In this document: one piece after another, positions 9,239 through 17,250 of the stretch
How the letters are laid out: each line of letters starts with the position of its first letter
Position numbering within the stretch: the first letter of the stretch is position 1
From: Rhodothermales bacterium
GTDB taxonomy: Bacteria; Bacteroidota; Rhodothermia; Rhodothermales; JAHQVL01
Assembly (NCBI GenBank): GCA_041391505.1
Contig: JAWKNW010000001.1
Coordinates: 479,780 to 543,779 of the forward strand
Length of the DNA stretch: 64,000 nucleotides
Reading direction: 5' to 3'
Translations under genes and position numbers: made by a program
The notes under the pieces: generated by a model
What the model was told of the DNA's origin: nothing
Databases searched by the model: none
What the model saw: the letters and a program-made list of their open reading frames with translations, nothing else

Positions 9239-11188
9239 ATGCATCCCAAATCGTTGATCGCCATGGCCCTGGCCCCAGATACCCTCCTGATTCGCCGCGT
9301 CGCCGCGGCGGCGTCGCTGCTCCTCTTCCTGCTCGCCGGCTGCGACCGGCCCGCCGCGCCGGAGGACGGTGCCTACGACCTGACGGCGCACTATACCAAA
9401 CACGAATACCGGATCCCGATGCGCGACGGCGTGACCCTGTATACGGCAGTGTATGTGCCGAAAGACGCCGGCGAGACGTACCCCTTTCTCTTCCACCGCA
9501 CCCCCTACAGCTCGGGCCCGTACGGACCGGATGCCTACCCGGACCGGGTCGGCCCGACGGGGACGACCCGCTTCATGGAAGAAGGCTTCATTTTTGTCAA
9601 TCAGGATGTCCGCGGCCGGTTCATGTCCGAGGGCCAGTTCCTCAACATGACGCCGGCGTGCCCCCCCGACGCCCCGGCCACCTGCGTCGACGAGAGCACC
9701 GACATGTACGACTCGGTCGAGTGGCTCCTCGCCAACGTCACACCCAATAACGGCCGCGTCGGCATCCTCGGCATCTCCTACCCCGGCTTCTACGCCGCCG
9801 CCAGCATCATCAACTCCCATCCCGCCATCCGGGCCGCCTCGCCGCAGGCCCCCATCGGCGACTGGTTTGTGGGGGATGACTTCCACCACAACGGGGCGCT
9901 GTTCCTGCAGGACGCCTTCAACTTTTTCACCCGCTTCGAACATCCGGTCCCCAACCCGACGGATCGCCGCGGCGAAAGCTTCGCGTACCCGGTCGACGAC
10001 GCCTACACCTTTTTCCTCGGTCTCGGCGCGCTGCGCAACGTCAACGAGCGCTATTACCAGCACCGCGTCGCCTTCTGGGATTCGTTGATGGTCCACGACA
10101 CGAACGACGCCTTCTGGCAGCGCCGCAACATCCTCCCGCATCTCAACAACGTCCGCGCCAACGTGATGACCGTCGCCGGCCTCTTCGACGCCGAAGACCC
10201 CTACGGCCCCATCCACATCTACCACAACATCGAGGCGCGTAACCCCGGCATCGGCAACACGCTGGTGCTCGGCCCCTGGTTTCACGGGGGATGGGTCCGC
10301 TCCACCGGCGACGCGCTCGGGAACGTGACCTTCGAGGAGCAAACTTCGGTGTATTACCAGGAGGAGATCGACCTCCCGTTTTTTGCGTACCACCTGAAGG
10401 ACAAAGGGTCGATCGACCTGCCCGAAGCGCTCGCCTTTTCGACCGGATCGAACGACTGGCACCGGCTCCCCGCCTGGCCGCCGCCAGCCATGACCACGCG
10501 CACGCTCTACTTCGGCGACAACGGCCGGCTCAGCTTCGAGGCGCCCACGGCCTCCGGCGATGCCGCCGACGCGTACGTGAGCGATCCGGCGAACCCGGTG
10601 CCCTACACACAGGAAAAGACGACGAACCGCACCCGCGAATACATGGTCGAGGACCAGCGCTTCGTGTCCGACCGGCCCGATGTCCTGGTCTACCAGACCG
10701 AACCCCTCACGGAGGACGTCACGTTCGCCGGCCCGATAACGGCCAACCTCTTCGTGTCGACCACGGGCACCGACGCCGACTTTGTGGTCAAGCTGATCGA
10801 CGTCTACCCGGACGACACGCCCGAGCACCAGGAGCCGGCGGATAAGTACCTGAACGTGCCCATGGCCGGCTACCAGATGCTCGTCCGCGGCGAAGTCTTC
10901 CGCGCCAAATTCCGGAACAGCTACGAACGGCCGGAGCCGCTGACGCCCGGCAAGGTCGAAACCGTGCGTTTCGACACGCCCGACATCTTCCATACCTTCA
11001 AGGCCGGCCACCGGATCATGGTGCACGTCCAGAGCTCGTGGTTTCCGCTCGTGGACCGCAATCCCCAGCAGTTCCTCGACATTCCCGAGGCGACGGACGC
11101 CGACTTCAAGGCCGCCACGCACCGCGTTTTCCGTTCGGCGGCACATCCGTCCCGCCTCGAAGTGGGTCAGTGGACCCCATCACGCTGA
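9239..11188 (+). CDS. CocE/NonD-family alpha/beta hydrolase lipoprotein (X-Pro dipeptidyl-peptidase S15 type)
   Basis: A 649-residue exported hydrolase. The N terminus has a lipoprotein signal (SLLLFLLAGC, Cys35). The alpha/beta hydrolase core contains 'YPFLFHRTPYS', 'RFMEEGFIFVNQDVRGRF' and the nucleophile elbow GISYPG with Ser180; likely partners are Asp317/Asp320 ('GLFDAEDPYGP') and His349 ('LGPWFHGGW'). From about residue 385 a jelly-roll C-terminal domain of the X-Pro dipeptidyl-peptidase type follows ('RTLYFGDNGRLSFEAP', 'PITANLFVSTTGTDADFVVKLIDVYPD'). Relatives cleave acyl or peptide bonds in diverse substrates, so specificity is open. Met9 is an alternative start. Its stop is 4 bp before the next gene, so the two are probably coupled. 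Confidence 0.85.
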   Translation: MHPKSLIAMALAPDTLLIRRVAAAASLLLFLLAGCDRPAAPEDGAYDLTAHYTKHEYRIPMRDGVTLYTAVYVPKDAGETYPFLFHRTPYSSGPYGPDAYPDRVGPTGTTRFMEEGFIFVNQDVRGRFMSEGQFLNMTPACPPDAPATCVDESTDMYDSVEWLLANVTPNNGRVGILGISYPGFYAAASIINSHPAIRAASPQAPIGDWFVGDDFHHNGALFLQDAFNFFTRFEHPVPNPTDRRGESFAYPVDDAYTFFLGLGALRNVNERYYQHRVAFWDSLMVHDTNDAFWQRRNILPHLNNVRANVMTVAGLFDAEDPYGPIHIYHNIEARNPGIGNTLVLGPWFHGGWVRSTGDALGNVTFEEQTSVYYQEEIDLPFFAYHLKDKGSIDLPEALAFSTGSNDWHRLPAWPPPAMTTRTLYFGDNGRLSFEAPTASGDAADAYVSDPANPVPYTQEKTTNRTREYMVEDQRFVSDRPDVLVYQTEPLTEDVTFAGPITANLFVSTTGTDADFVVKLIDVYPDDTPEHQEPADKYLNVPMAGYQMLVRGEVFRAKFRNSYERPEPLTPGKVETVRFDTPDIFHTFKAGHRIMVHVQSSWFPLVDRNPQQFLDIPEATDADFKAATHRVFRSAAHPSRLEVGQWTPSR

Positions 11189-11192
11189 CCTC

Positions 11193-11909
11193 ATGCGCAC
11201 CGCCTTTCTCGTGCTGGCCGGCCTCCTTCCGTGGGCCCTCCCCGGGTTCGCCCAGGATGCGCTGCTGCCTCCCCTCCCGCCCCGGACCTTCACGGTGGAC
11301 GGCATGAAGGACGGCATCCTCCTGTCGTGGACGACCCAGCCGGGCGCCGCCGACCCCGTGGCGTGGGAGGTCTACCGCACGAGCAACGCCATCGACAACC
11401 TCCCCTACACGCTCCTGCAGACGCTCCCCGGGAGCGCGCGGTCGACGACGGACAGCGCCTTCGTCATCAATACCGGCTACTACTACTACCTCGTCGGCGT
11501 CGGCGAGCCGGTGGCCGACGACCCGGACGCCATCCTCGGCACGCCCGGTGGCAAACCGCTCCGAAGCCCCCGGTATGCGACCCAGACCGACATCCTGACC
11601 GCCGTGGGCTTCCGCCCTGGGCTCGACCGGGACTCCATCGCCGTCGAGGGGCCCAATCCGTTCCATACCGAAATCCGGATTCGCTATATCGCGAACGGGC
11701 CGGCGCTGGTCCGCCTGAGCGTGTTTAATGCGATCGGCCAGGAAGTGATCGTGCTGCTGGACGACATCGTCGACACGTTTGCGTCCGCCGAGATCCCCTG
11801 GGCCGGCGTGGACCGCACGGGGCGCAAGGTCCCCAGCGGAATCTACTACTGTCAGCTGGCCGTCGGCGGGCGCTATCGAAAAGCCGTGGCGGTGGCCGTC
11901 GTGCGGTAG
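11193..11909 (+). CDS. Small secreted protein with fibronectin-like fold and T9SS tail
   Basis: A 238-residue secreted protein with signal peptide (MRTAFLVLAGLLPWALPGFAQ). Residues about 30-110 look like a single fibronectin type III domain ('GILLSWTTQPGAADPVAWEVYRT', 'YYYYLVGVGEP'). The remainder is a T9SS type A tail (EGPNPFHTEIRIRY ... GRKVPSGIYYCQL). No catalytic residues are apparent; it may be an accessory or binding protein. It follows the CocE-type hydrolase after only 4 bp, so it is probably made with it. Confidence 0.7.
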   Translation: MRTAFLVLAGLLPWALPGFAQDALLPPLPPRTFTVDGMKDGILLSWTTQPGAADPVAWEVYRTSNAIDNLPYTLLQTLPGSARSTTDSAFVINTGYYYYLVGVGEPVADDPDAILGTPGGKPLRSPRYATQTDILTAVGFRPGLDRDSIAVEGPNPFHTEIRIRYIANGPALVRLSVFNAIGQEVIVLLDDIVDTFASAEIPWAGVDRTGRKVPSGIYYCQLAVGGRYRKAVAVAVVR

Positions 11910-11993
11910 CAGAATTGATAATATGTCCTTATTTTCCCGAACGTTTTTCCGACCCGTACAACCAGGATCCACACCAAACGCATCACCTCTGGC

Positions 11994-13313
11994 ATGGCAT
12001 CAAAAACGGCATATTTCCAGGGCATCGACCCCATCCCGTTCGAAGGACCGGAATCCCACAACCCGCTGGCGTTCCGCTACTACAATCCCGACCGTGTGGT
12101 GGCCGGCAAGACGCTCCGCGATCACTTCAAGTTCGCCTGTGCCTACTGGCATTCGTTCTGCAACGTAGGCGCCGATCCGTTCGGCCCCGGGACGCATCAG
12201 TTCGCCTGGGCGTCCGACCCCGACCCCATCAGCAGCGCCAGGAAAAAGATGGACGCCGCGTTCGAGTTCATGTCGAAGATGGGGCTGGAATACTTCTGTT
12301 TTCACGACTTCGACCTGGTCGACGAGGGCGGCTCGCTGGCGGAATCCGAGCGCCGGCTCCAGGCCATCACCGACCACGCCCTCGAGCACATGAAGGCAAC
12401 GGGCATCAAGGTGCTCTGGGGCACCGCCAACCTGTTCGGCAACCCGCGCTACATGAACGGCGCCGCCACCAACCCCGACTTCAACGTCCTCGCCTACGCC
12501 GGCGCCCAGCTCAAGAACGCCATCGACGCCACCGTCAAGCTCAACGGCGAAAACTACGTATTCTGGGGCGGGCGCGAGGGCTACATGTCGCTGCTGAATA
12601 CCGACCTCAAGCGCGAGCAGGATCACCTCGCCCGGTTCCTCCACATGGCGCGCGACTATGCGCGCGGCCAGGGTTTCAAGGGGACCTTCTTCATCGAGCC
12701 GAAACCCTGTGAGCCGACCAAGCACCAGTACGATTACGACGCGGCGACCGTCATCGCCTTCCTGAAGACGTACGACCTCGACACCGACTTCAAGCTCAAC
12801 ATCGAGGTCAACCACGCCACCCTCGCCGGCCACACCTTCACCCACGAACTGGAGGTAGCCGCCAGCGCCGGCCTCCTCGGCAGCATCGACGCCAACCGGG
12901 GCGACTACCAGAATGGATGGGACACGGACCAGTTTCCGTACAACCTGAACGAGCTGACCGAGGCGATGCTCGTCTTCCTGCGCGCCGGCGGCCTCAAGGG
13001 CGGCGGCGTCAACTTCGACGCCAAGATCCGCCGCAACTCGACGGCCCCGGACGACATCTTCCACGCCCACATCGGCGGCATGGATACCTTCGCGCGCGCG
13101 CTCATCACCGCGGCCAACCTGATCGAAGCCTCGCCGCTGGAAGCGATGCGCCGTGAACGGTATGCGTCGTTCGACAGCGGCGACGGCCGGGCCTTCGAGC
13201 AAGGCACGCTCTCGCTCACCGATCTCCACAAGATCGCTGCGAAGCAGGGCGAGCCCGCTACGACGAGCGGCCGGCAGGAGATGTTCGAGAACCTGATCAA
13301 CCGGTACATTTAA
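11994..13313 (+). CDS. xylA: Xylose isomerase
   Basis: This 439-residue protein is a class II xylose isomerase, converting D-xylose to D-xylulose in the cytoplasm with two divalent metals. Recognisable sites: His104 and Asp107 in 'FCFHDFDLVDEGG'; 'KVLWGTANLF'; metal ligands Glu235 and Lys237 in 'FIEPKPCEPTKHQYDYD'; Glu271 and His274 in 'NIEVNHATLAGHTF'; Asp299 in 'SIDANRGD'; Asp310/Asp312 in 'GWDTDQFP'; Asp342 in 'NFDAKIRRNS'. Length and order match the family throughout. No Shine-Dalgarno sequence precedes the ATG, as is usual in this group. No xylulokinase is adjacent; pentose release by the GH51 and GH3 enzymes further on fits its role. Confidence 0.97.
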   Translation: MASKTAYFQGIDPIPFEGPESHNPLAFRYYNPDRVVAGKTLRDHFKFACAYWHSFCNVGADPFGPGTHQFAWASDPDPISSARKKMDAAFEFMSKMGLEYFCFHDFDLVDEGGSLAESERRLQAITDHALEHMKATGIKVLWGTANLFGNPRYMNGAATNPDFNVLAYAGAQLKNAIDATVKLNGENYVFWGGREGYMSLLNTDLKREQDHLARFLHMARDYARGQGFKGTFFIEPKPCEPTKHQYDYDAATVIAFLKTYDLDTDFKLNIEVNHATLAGHTFTHELEVAASAGLLGSIDANRGDYQNGWDTDQFPYNLNELTEAMLVFLRAGGLKGGGVNFDAKIRRNSTAPDDIFHAHIGGMDTFARALITAANLIEASPLEAMRRERYASFDSGDGRAFEQGTLSLTDLHKIAAKQGEPATTSGRQEMFENLINRYI

Positions 13314-13382
13314 GTACCGGCGCCGTACGCCGAGGCCGGTGTCCGTTTGCCGCGGACCGGTTTGCGCTTCGAGAAAGGCATG

Positions 13383-13419
13383 CCCTCGAACGGCCGTGGG
13401 TCCTCCAGCCGTTCGAGGG
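13383..13419. terminator. Candidate bidirectional hairpin between convergent genes
   Basis: CCCTCGAACGGC at 13383-13394 pairs perfectly with GCCGTTCGAGGG at 13408-13419, with a 13-base loop. It lies between xylA (plus) and the plug-domain lipoprotein gene (minus), where a shared terminator would be expected. Neither side carries a T run, so intrinsic termination is not certain. Confidence 0.4.
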
Positions 13420-13525
13420 GTGCGCCTTGATACCCGTGAACCCGCTCAGGGGCAAACACCCCGATGCACGCGGGCACCGCGTCGAGTGCGCTGGACGACC
13501 GGAGCGCCCGCGGTCATGCGATGCG

Positions 13526-14041
13526 TCATTTTGTCGTGATCAGCACGACGCCGTTGGCGGCGCGTGAACCGTAGAGCGCCCTGGAATCGACATCCTTCAG
13601 CACTTCGATGCGTTTGACGTCGAACGGATTGATCATGATGCCGTCGTAGGCGCTGAGGACCGGGAAGCCGTCCACCACGTACAGCGGCTCGCCGCCGCCG
13701 AGGATCGTGCTGGAGCCGCCGCGGATGCGAATCGAATAGGCGCCATTGGCGCGGCGGATGACATCCACGCCGGCGATCTGCCCGGCCAGCAACTGCTCGA
13801 CGCTGGCGTTGGGCTGGCGCTTCGCCTCCATCCCGTCGACGACATCCGCCCAGCGGGTATTTTCGCCGGCCGCCGCCGCGATGGGACCGGACCGGCGCCG
13901 TTCCATGAGGCGTTCTTCCTCCGCCGTCCGCTTGCCGGCGTCCGCTCGCCCGTCTTCGGGCCGGCTCAGCGCGCAGCCCGAGGCGAGGAGGAGGGTGAAT
14001 ACGAATAAAGGTGCGCTGTAGAAGGGAGTGCAGCGTTTCAT
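13526..14041 (-). CDS. Plug-only lipoprotein resembling a TonB-dependent receptor plug domain (copy 1)
   Basis: A 171-residue protein starting at MKRCTPFYSAPLFVFTLLLASGC, a good lipoprotein signal; the frame extends 20 codons further upstream without need. After a charged segment and 'GPIAAAAGENTRWADVV', the rest matches the plug domain of SusC/TonB-dependent receptors: 'LLAGQIAGVDVIRRANGAYS', 'IRIRGGSS', 'EPLYVVDGFPV', 'VKRIEVLKDVDSRALYGSRAANGVVLITTK'. It ends exactly where the 22-strand barrel would begin. It is therefore not a truncated gene in the ordinary sense, because it has its own lipid anchor and a homologue at 16366-16887. Function unknown; it could bind a SusD or another surface partner. 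Confidence 0.75.
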   Translation of the reverse strand: MKRCTPFYSAPLFVFTLLLASGCALSRPEDGRADAGKRTAEEERLMERRRSGPIAAAAGENTRWADVVDGMEAKRQPNASVEQLLAGQIAGVDVIRRANGAYSIRIRGGSSTILGGGEPLYVVDGFPVLSAYDGIMINPFDVKRIEVLKDVDSRALYGSRAANGVVLITTK

Positions 14042-14244
14042 GATGCGTATGGGCCTGTTCGCCGGCGCTTGCACGGGAGGAGTTTCCCGGGCCGCATGCA
14101 ATGCGACAGGACATACGTATTCCCGACCGGGACGTATGCTGGCGATCGGTTCTCGAATGGATCTCGCGCAGCCCTAGTAAGAGGATCGAACGGGCTTCGA
14201 GAACTTTAGCCGCCTTTTGTTACGCGTTGGGAAAGACCGCGGGG

Positions 14245-15153
14245 TCAGGAGTCGAGCACGCCCACCCGCTCCATGGCGCGGCGCAAGGTCTTGGCGGATT
14301 CGTCCACGAGCCAGCTGTAGAACTCGTCGGACAACACGCCGCTGGCATGATCCTCGATAAACTTGAGCTGCTCGGGCGTCAATTCCGCCTCGGCGCTGGC
14401 CTTGGCGTTTTTGTACGGATTGGCGGGGGTGCGGTCGAGCGGCGCCACGAACTCAACGGTGAGGGCGTCGTTGTAGCCGGCGGCCTTGAGCGTCGTGAGG
14501 AGGCGCACCCAGTCGTAGTCGCCCTGGCCGGGCGCCATGCGGTTGTTATCCGCCACGTGAAACGCCCGAAGCCGCGGGGCGGAGTTGAGGATGGCCTGGT
14601 AGAGGTCCGACTCCTCGATGTTGATGTGGAAGGCATCCAGGCAGATGCCGCAGTTCGGCCCGACGGCCTCGGCGAGCATGAGCGCCTGATCGTGCCGGTT
14701 GAGGAAGTTGGTTTCAAACCGGTTGAGCGGCTCGATGCCGATGACCACGCCAGCCTTTTCGCTGTGTCCGTAGATCTCGCGCAACCCCTCGACGGCCCAT
14801 CCCCATTCTTCCTCCTCGCTGGCCATGGCGTTGACCTTGCCCACCTGGGAGGGGACGATGGTCATCTCCCGACCCTCCAGCTCCTTCACCATCGTGATGC
14901 AGTCCTTGAGGTACTGCACGGTGCTGGCCCGCACCGCCTCGTCGGCATGGATCAGGTCGCGGCCGGCGAACATGAGCGATACCGAGCCGAAACAGAACAG
15001 CTTATGCTCCTTGAGCAGTTTGCGGACCTCCTTCGTGTCGTACTTGGAGGGTTCGCCTTCGATTTCGATGCTGTGATACCCGCATCGGGCGAGCCGGCGG
15101 ATCGTCACATCGATCGGCTCGGCCCGCATCCAGTTGTGCATGGAGAGAAACAT
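14245..15153 (-). CDS. Sugar phosphate isomerase/epimerase family TIM barrel
   Basis: A 302-residue cytoplasmic protein of the xylose-isomerase-like TIM barrel (AP endonuclease 2 / IolE-type) superfamily. Start taken at MFLSMHNWMRAEPIDVTIRRLARCGY; an upstream ATG adds 13 unlikely residues. Landmarks: 'GYHSIEIEGEP', 'GVVIGIEPLNRFETNFLN' (metal-binding Glu in the IEPLNR motif), 'CGICLDAFHINIEE' (Asp-x-x-His), 'FHVADNNR' and 'ALTVEFVAPLDRTP'. These residues match D-tagatose/D-psicose 3-epimerase and related isomerases. No signal peptide, unlike the neighbouring homologue at 15300-16211. The substrate is not evident; a keto-sugar is likely. Confidence 0.85.
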   Translation of the reverse strand: MFLSMHNWMRAEPIDVTIRRLARCGYHSIEIEGEPSKYDTKEVRKLLKEHKLFCFGSVSLMFAGRDLIHADEAVRASTVQYLKDCITMVKELEGREMTIVPSQVGKVNAMASEEEEWGWAVEGLREIYGHSEKAGVVIGIEPLNRFETNFLNRHDQALMLAEAVGPNCGICLDAFHINIEESDLYQAILNSAPRLRAFHVADNNRMAPGQGDYDWVRLLTTLKAAGYNDALTVEFVAPLDRTPANPYKNAKASAEAELTPEQLKFIEDHASGVLSDEFYSWLVDESAKTLRRAMERVGVLDS

Positions 15154-15279
15154 GGGGGATGGGGGAGTCTGAATGCAAATTGCAACGTGCAAATCGCAAC
15201 GTGAACAGGAAGCGTTACGTGGGAGAGTTTGCGAACGCGGAACGATGAACCTTGAACCTTAAACCATGGACTTTGAACT

Positions 15280-15312
15280 CGATCTTTCGCGAACTGCGTT
15301 CACGAAAGATCG
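15280..15312 (-). terminator. Hairpin enclosing the stop codon of the Hyi-like gene
   Basis: CGATCTTTCG at 15280-15289 and CGAAAGATCG at 15303-15312 form a perfect 10-bp stem that continues, after one mismatch, into GAAC/GTTC. The stop codon of the upstream minus-strand gene (15300-15302) lies within the hairpin. No T run follows, so this may be an RNA 3-prime-end structure rather than a classical terminator. Confidence 0.4.
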
Positions 15313-16211
15313 ACCTCCCGGTACGCCTTGATCAGCGCCATCTCGCCTTCTTTCCCTTCGCCGAAGACGCCGTGTTCCATCCCGAGGATGCCGGTGTAGC
15401 CCTTATCGTGGATGTGCTGGAAGATGTTTTTGTAGTTCATCTCCCCGGTCGTGGGCTCCTTGCGGCCCGGCACGTCGCCGATCTGGATGTAGGCGATCTC
15501 CGACCAGCCGAGGTCCATGTTGGCGATAAGGTTGCCGATGGAGACCTGCTGGTGGTAGAGGTCGTCCAGCAGCTTGACGGCGGGGCTTCCGACCGCTTTG
15601 CAGATGTTGTAGCCGTGCGGCACGCTGCGGACGAAATGATTGGGGTGGTTGAAGTGGTTGAGCGGCTCGAGCACCATCACGAGGTTATGCGGTTCGAACA
15701 CCTCCGCGCCCCGCTTCAGGGCCTCGATGATGTTCGCGGTCTGAAACTCCGGATCGAGCCGGTGCTCGGTGTGGCCCGGGACGAGCGTCATCCAGGTGGC
15801 GTTGACGCGTTTGGCGACCTCGACGGACTCCTCGAGTTGCTTCACCAGATCCTCCACGAATTCGGGTTTTCCCGTCGTGAGCGAGGCTTCGCGCGCGTTG
15901 TAGCACACGAAGACGCCCATCTCCATGTTCAGCCGGGCCAGTTCGCGCCCGATGGCTTCCTGTTCCTCGGGGGTCCGCCGCTTCAGGTTGTTGTCTTCGA
16001 TGGCGGTGAATCCCTGGTCGGCCATGAACTTGATCTGATCGATCAGATCCTCGCCGGCATGATTCGTAAACATCCCGAAATGCGGGGCAAACTTCATGCG
16101 GAAGGGAGCGGCGGCCGGCGTGGCTGACGGGGCCTGGGCGGTGAGCACACGGGGTGCGGCAACGAGCGCGGAGGCCGCGGCCCCGCTGCGTAGAAAATCG
16201 CGACGGTCCAT
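15300..16211 (-). CDS. Tat-exported hydroxypyruvate isomerase-like TIM barrel
   Basis: Starting at MDRRDFLRSGAAASALVAAPRVLTAQ (a twin-arginine signal), this 303-residue protein resembles hydroxypyruvate isomerase (Hyi): 'MKFAPHFGMFTNHAGEDLIDQIKFMADQGFTAIEDNNLKRR', 'VMVLEPLNHFNHPNHF', 'KLLDDLYHQQVSIGNL', 'YIQIGDVPGRKEPTTGEMNYKNIFQHIHDKGYTGILGMEHGV'. Glutamates in LEPLN and GMEHG and the D-x-Y-H-x-Q motif are the family's metal and substrate ligands. The frame is open further upstream, but the twin-arginine start is compelling. Export is unusual for Hyi and suggests a periplasmic sugar or sugar-acid isomerase. It precedes the cytoplasmic homologue (14245-15153) by about 150 bp. Confidence 0.85.
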   Translation of the reverse strand: MDRRDFLRSGAAASALVAAPRVLTAQAPSATPAAAPFRMKFAPHFGMFTNHAGEDLIDQIKFMADQGFTAIEDNNLKRRTPEEQEAIGRELARLNMEMGVFVCYNAREASLTTGKPEFVEDLVKQLEESVEVAKRVNATWMTLVPGHTEHRLDPEFQTANIIEALKRGAEVFEPHNLVMVLEPLNHFNHPNHFVRSVPHGYNICKAVGSPAVKLLDDLYHQQVSIGNLIANMDLGWSEIAYIQIGDVPGRKEPTTGEMNYKNIFQHIHDKGYTGILGMEHGVFGEGKEGEMALIKAYREVDLS

Positions 16212-16296
16212 GAGGGCGAAGGGTTGGATGGGGAGGGAGGGCGCACGCATCCATCGGAATGCCTGCGTGTGCATGTAGAATAGCGTTTCATCATGG

Positions 16297-16336
16297 AAAA
16301 AAACAAAAAAAAGCCCGGCCATAATGACCGGGCTTT
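16297..16336 (-). terminator. Strong intrinsic terminator after plug-only lipoprotein 2
   Basis: AAAGCCCGG (16310-16318) and CCGGGCTTT (16328-16336) form a 9-bp stem with a 9-base loop. On the minus strand the stem is followed by a long T-rich tract (complement of 16297-16310), the classic Rho-independent layout. It ends the transcript of the gene at 16366-16887 and separates it from the Hyi-like gene. Confidence 0.85.
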
Positions 16337-16365
16337 CGTTTTTCCCGAAACGATGCGGTGACGCC

Positions 16366-16887
16366 CTACTCGTTGTCGTCCGGCCCGAGTTTCGTCGTGA
16401 TCAGCACCACGCCGTTCGCGCCCCGCGCGCCGTAGAGCGCCGTGGAGCCGACGTCCTTGATGATCTCGATGCGCTTCACGTCGCGGATGTTCAGCCAGCT
16501 GAGACCGTTCCCGTCGTGATGCAGCACGGGCATGCCGTCGACGACATACAGGGGTTCGGTTCCACCGAGGAAGGAGCTGGCGTTGCGGATCCGGACTTTG
16601 AAGCCGCCACCGGGCAGTTCATCCACCTCCACGCCGGCGACCTGACCGTGCAGCAATTGCTCGGTGAAGGCGTGCTGCCGGTTGTTCTCCTCGTCCTCGA
16701 CGACCGAGGCCCAGCCGACATGCTGGCCGGCGGCGGCCGCGATGCCGCGCGAGCGTACGTCCGCGACGTACGGATCCACTTCCTCTTCAGGCTCCTCGGA
16801 GGCCATGTCACGGCTCGAGGCGCATGCGCCCAGTACGAGAGGAGCGCCGAGGCAAAAACAGGCAATCAGCAGGCGTGAACCAGGCAT
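16366..16887 (-). CDS. Plug-only lipoprotein resembling a TonB-dependent receptor plug domain (copy 2)
   Basis: A 173-residue lipoprotein from MPGSRLLIACFCLGAPLVLGAC. It has the same plan as the protein at 13526-14041: acidic linker, the segment 'GIAAAAGQHVGWASVVEDEENNRQ', then a complete plug domain ('LLHGQVAGVEVDELPGGGF', 'VRIRNASSFLGG', 'EPLYVVDGMPVL', 'VKRIEIIKDVGSTALYGARGANGVVLITTK') and a short acidic tail (LGPDDNE) instead of a barrel. The shared 'IAAAAG...WA.VV' block ahead of the plug is not part of SusC and marks these two as one family. It is flanked by its own terminator. Role unknown. Confidence 0.75.
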   Translation of the reverse strand: MPGSRLLIACFCLGAPLVLGACASSRDMASEEPEEEVDPYVADVRSRGIAAAAGQHVGWASVVEDEENNRQHAFTEQLLHGQVAGVEVDELPGGGFKVRIRNASSFLGGTEPLYVVDGMPVLHHDGNGLSWLNIRDVKRIEIIKDVGSTALYGARGANGVVLITTKLGPDDNE

Positions 16888-16970
16888 AGGCGTAGGCGGA
16901 TAACCGCTGGAATGGGTGCACGATGTTGAATGGCGCGTCGGACGCGACGGTTCCTGTCGCCCCAAAAGCC

Positions 16971-17002
16971 GCGCCCCCTGCATCCAGGGATACAGGGGGC
17001 GC
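16971..17002. repeat. Perfect 10-bp inverted repeat
   Basis: GCGCCCCCTG (16971-16980) and CAGGGGGCGC (16993-17002) form a perfect stem with a 12-base loop, in the region between the SusD gene and plug-only lipoprotein 2. On the minus strand it is followed by only four T residues, so it may be a weak terminator for the SusCD transcript. Confidence 0.45.
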
Positions 17003-17088
17003 GGCGCGGTACGGTGTCTGTCTGAACGCGTTCGGGTTGTCCCGAAGCATTCAAGTCGCTTCTAAAACCGAGCTGAATCCAGAATCAA

Positions 17089-17131
17089 GCTCAGGATACG
17101 ACGCCGTCTGAAGATTATTCAGACAGTGCCT
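17089..17131. repeat. Dispersed TCAGGAT / TTCAGACA repeat, copy a
   Basis: TCAGGATACGACGCCGT leads into a perfect hairpin GTCTGAA (17106-17112), loop GATTA, TTCAGAC (17118-17124), then AGTGCCT. Similar blocks recur at 17211-17250, 53932-54003 and 63107-63179. It lies in the 361-bp gap after the SusD gene, which holds no gene. Confidence 0.6.
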
Positions 17132-17210
17132 CAGCAGGTCCTGAACATGCTGTTCAACATGCCTTCAGCGCACTGTCTCAGGGCATCAGGCGTGTAGAAC
17201 CTGAAACGAG

Positions 17211-17250
17211 TTGAGGATACGGCGCGGTCTGAAGATGTCAGACTGCGCCT
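17211..17250 (-). repeat. Dispersed repeat copy b, hairpin at the SusD stop codon
   Basis: TTGAGGATACGGCGCGGTCT starts a second version of the 17089 repeat. GGCGC-G-GTCTGA (17221-17232) pairs with TCAGAC-T-GCGCC (17238-17249) around a 5-base loop; the single interruption can pair as G-U in RNA. The hairpin reaches into the TAG stop codon (17249-17251) of the SusD gene on the minus strand and could protect or terminate the SusCD message. Confidence 0.55.

Noticed and set aside
8947..9264. Minus-strand frame of 105 codons in the gap before the CocE-type gene
   Set aside because: No domain or signal peptide is visible, composition is proline/arginine-rich, and it overlaps the start of a real gene.
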